Origin: Paenibacillus ferrarius
GTDB taxonomy: Bacteria; Bacillota; Bacilli; Paenibacillales; NBRC-103111
Assembly (NCBI RefSeq): GCF_002027705.1
Contig: NZ_MBTG01000014.1
Span: 1 to 64,000 of the forward strand
Direction of reading: 5' to 3'
Length of the DNA stretch: 64,000 bases
Both the position numbers and the translations under genes were made by a program. Of this stretch, positions 63,426 through 64,000 are shown piece after piece. Every line of letters begins with the position of its first letter. Within the stretch, counting starts at the first letter, position 1. The notes under the pieces were generated by a model that was given only the letters and a program-made list of their open reading frames with translations, did no database searches and had not been told where the DNA came from.

Positions 63426-64000
63426 ATATCATTAAAGTGGATCACCTATCCGTCCGGTATGGCGAGCATCCCATCATTTCTTCTTTGACAACAGATATAA
63501 AAAAGGGCCATATTACAACGATTCTAGGGCCAAATGGATGTGGGAAAAGTACATTACTAAAAACATTAGCTCGGCAGATGAAGATGGATCAAGGAAGCGT
63601 CATGCTGGACGGCAGGGAAATGAAGTCATGGAAGCCGAAGGAACTTGCCAGAGAGTTAGCTTTTCTCATGCAACAGCATGATCAAGCAACAGATGTTAGT
63701 GTCCGAAACCTAGTAGCTTATGGCCGATTTCCCCATAAAAATATGCTGCAAAGATTGGATGATGAAGATCAGAAAATTATTATCAATTCGATGAAACAAA
63801 CAGGTGTGCTGCCGCTTGCAGACCGCGGCGTAGCTTCTTTATCTGGTGGAGAACGGCAGCGGGCTTGGATGGCTATGGCTCTTGCCCAGCAACCGAGATT
63901 GCTGTTTTTGGATGAGCCCACAACCTATCTGGACATTAGTCATCAGTTGGAAGTCATGGAGTTGGTTGTGAAACTCAAAGAGTCGATGGATATGACGATT
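63422..64000 (+). CDS. FepC/FhuC-type ABC ATPase, 3' end cut by window edge
   Basis: The frame is open from ATG 63422 to the window end (193 codons). Walker A GPNGCGKSTL, Q-loop LAFLMQQHDQATDVSVRNLV with AYGRFPH, signature LSGGERQRAWMAMALAQQP, Walker B LLFLDEPTTYLDISHQLEVM. It is the energy subunit of the FecCD-type importer. About 60 C-terminal residues are outside the window. Confidence 0.93.
   Translation, partial: MNIIKVDHLSVRYGEHPIISSLTTDIKKGHITTILGPNGCGKSTLLKTLARQMKMDQGSVMLDGREMKSWKPKELARELAFLMQQHDQATDVSVRNLVAYGRFPHKNMLQRLDDEDQKIIINSMKQTGVLPLADRGVASLSGGERQRAWMAMALAQQPRLLFLDEPTTYLDISHQLEVMELVVKLKESMDMTI

Overview
The window looks like chromosomal DNA of a spore-forming, low-to-mid GC Firmicute of the Paenibacillus type. 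The signs are AGGAGG-type ribosome binding sites, a GerA-type spore germinant receptor operon, two YesM/YesN-type two-component pairs each beside a carbohydrate ABC importer, a secreted multi-domain glycosidase behind a CcpA (cre) site, and lipoprotein-type solute-binding proteins. No rRNA, tRNA or CRISPR array was seen. The species assignment is inference.

Layout. 1-1393: an IS66-type transposase, cut by the left edge. 1394-1955: intergenic DNA with short palindromic repeats and then two perfect Fur boxes. 1956-8784: a Fur-controlled, translationally coupled operon with an FmdE-like protein, two paralogous amidotransferase-like proteins and an oligopeptide/nickel/opine-type ABC importer in which the second permease is fused to the first ATPase. 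8953-17391: a DUF1349-like protein, a YesM/YesN pair, an acyl-CoA-dehydrogenase-like flavoenzyme and a sugar ABC importer. 17430-19846: a divergent MFS/LysR pair. 19907-23453: a germinant receptor operon on the minus strand. 23768-37428: a secreted glycosidase, a second sugar importer with three sugar-oxidation or isomerisation type enzymes, and a second YesM/YesN pair. 37508-39772: a secreted PQQ-type sugar dehydrogenase. 39988-42656: a TetR-controlled membrane fusion protein plus ABC-2 permease. 42739-52227: accessory single genes, namely an MBL hydrolase, an Eis-like acetyltransferase, two small proteins, an orphan protein with the injection-system cargo motif LQRTIGNRAV, a RidA protein, two broken msrA copies, two aldo-keto reductases, AraC and MerR regulators, and a nitroreductase. 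52228-53915: gene remnants, a THEP1-like NTPase and a tandem palindromic repeat. 53916-58928: a second nickel/opine-type importer. 59070-61283: a Cu+ P1B-ATPase. 61412-64000: a FecCD-type siderophore, heme or cobalamin importer, cut by the right edge.

Two themes dominate. The first is metal or metal-chelate traffic at both ends: two nickel/opine-type importers, a copper exporter and a siderophore-type importer. The left importer carries Fur boxes and three unusual companion genes and is the best candidate for an undescribed system. The second is glycan sensing and use in the middle: two sensor kinase/regulator pairs, two importers without their own ATPase, secreted enzymes, and a Gfo/Idh/MocA plus TIM-barrel plus FAD-oxidoreductase set that fits oxidative glycoside breakdown. 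Functions come from reading motifs by eye; no database search was run.
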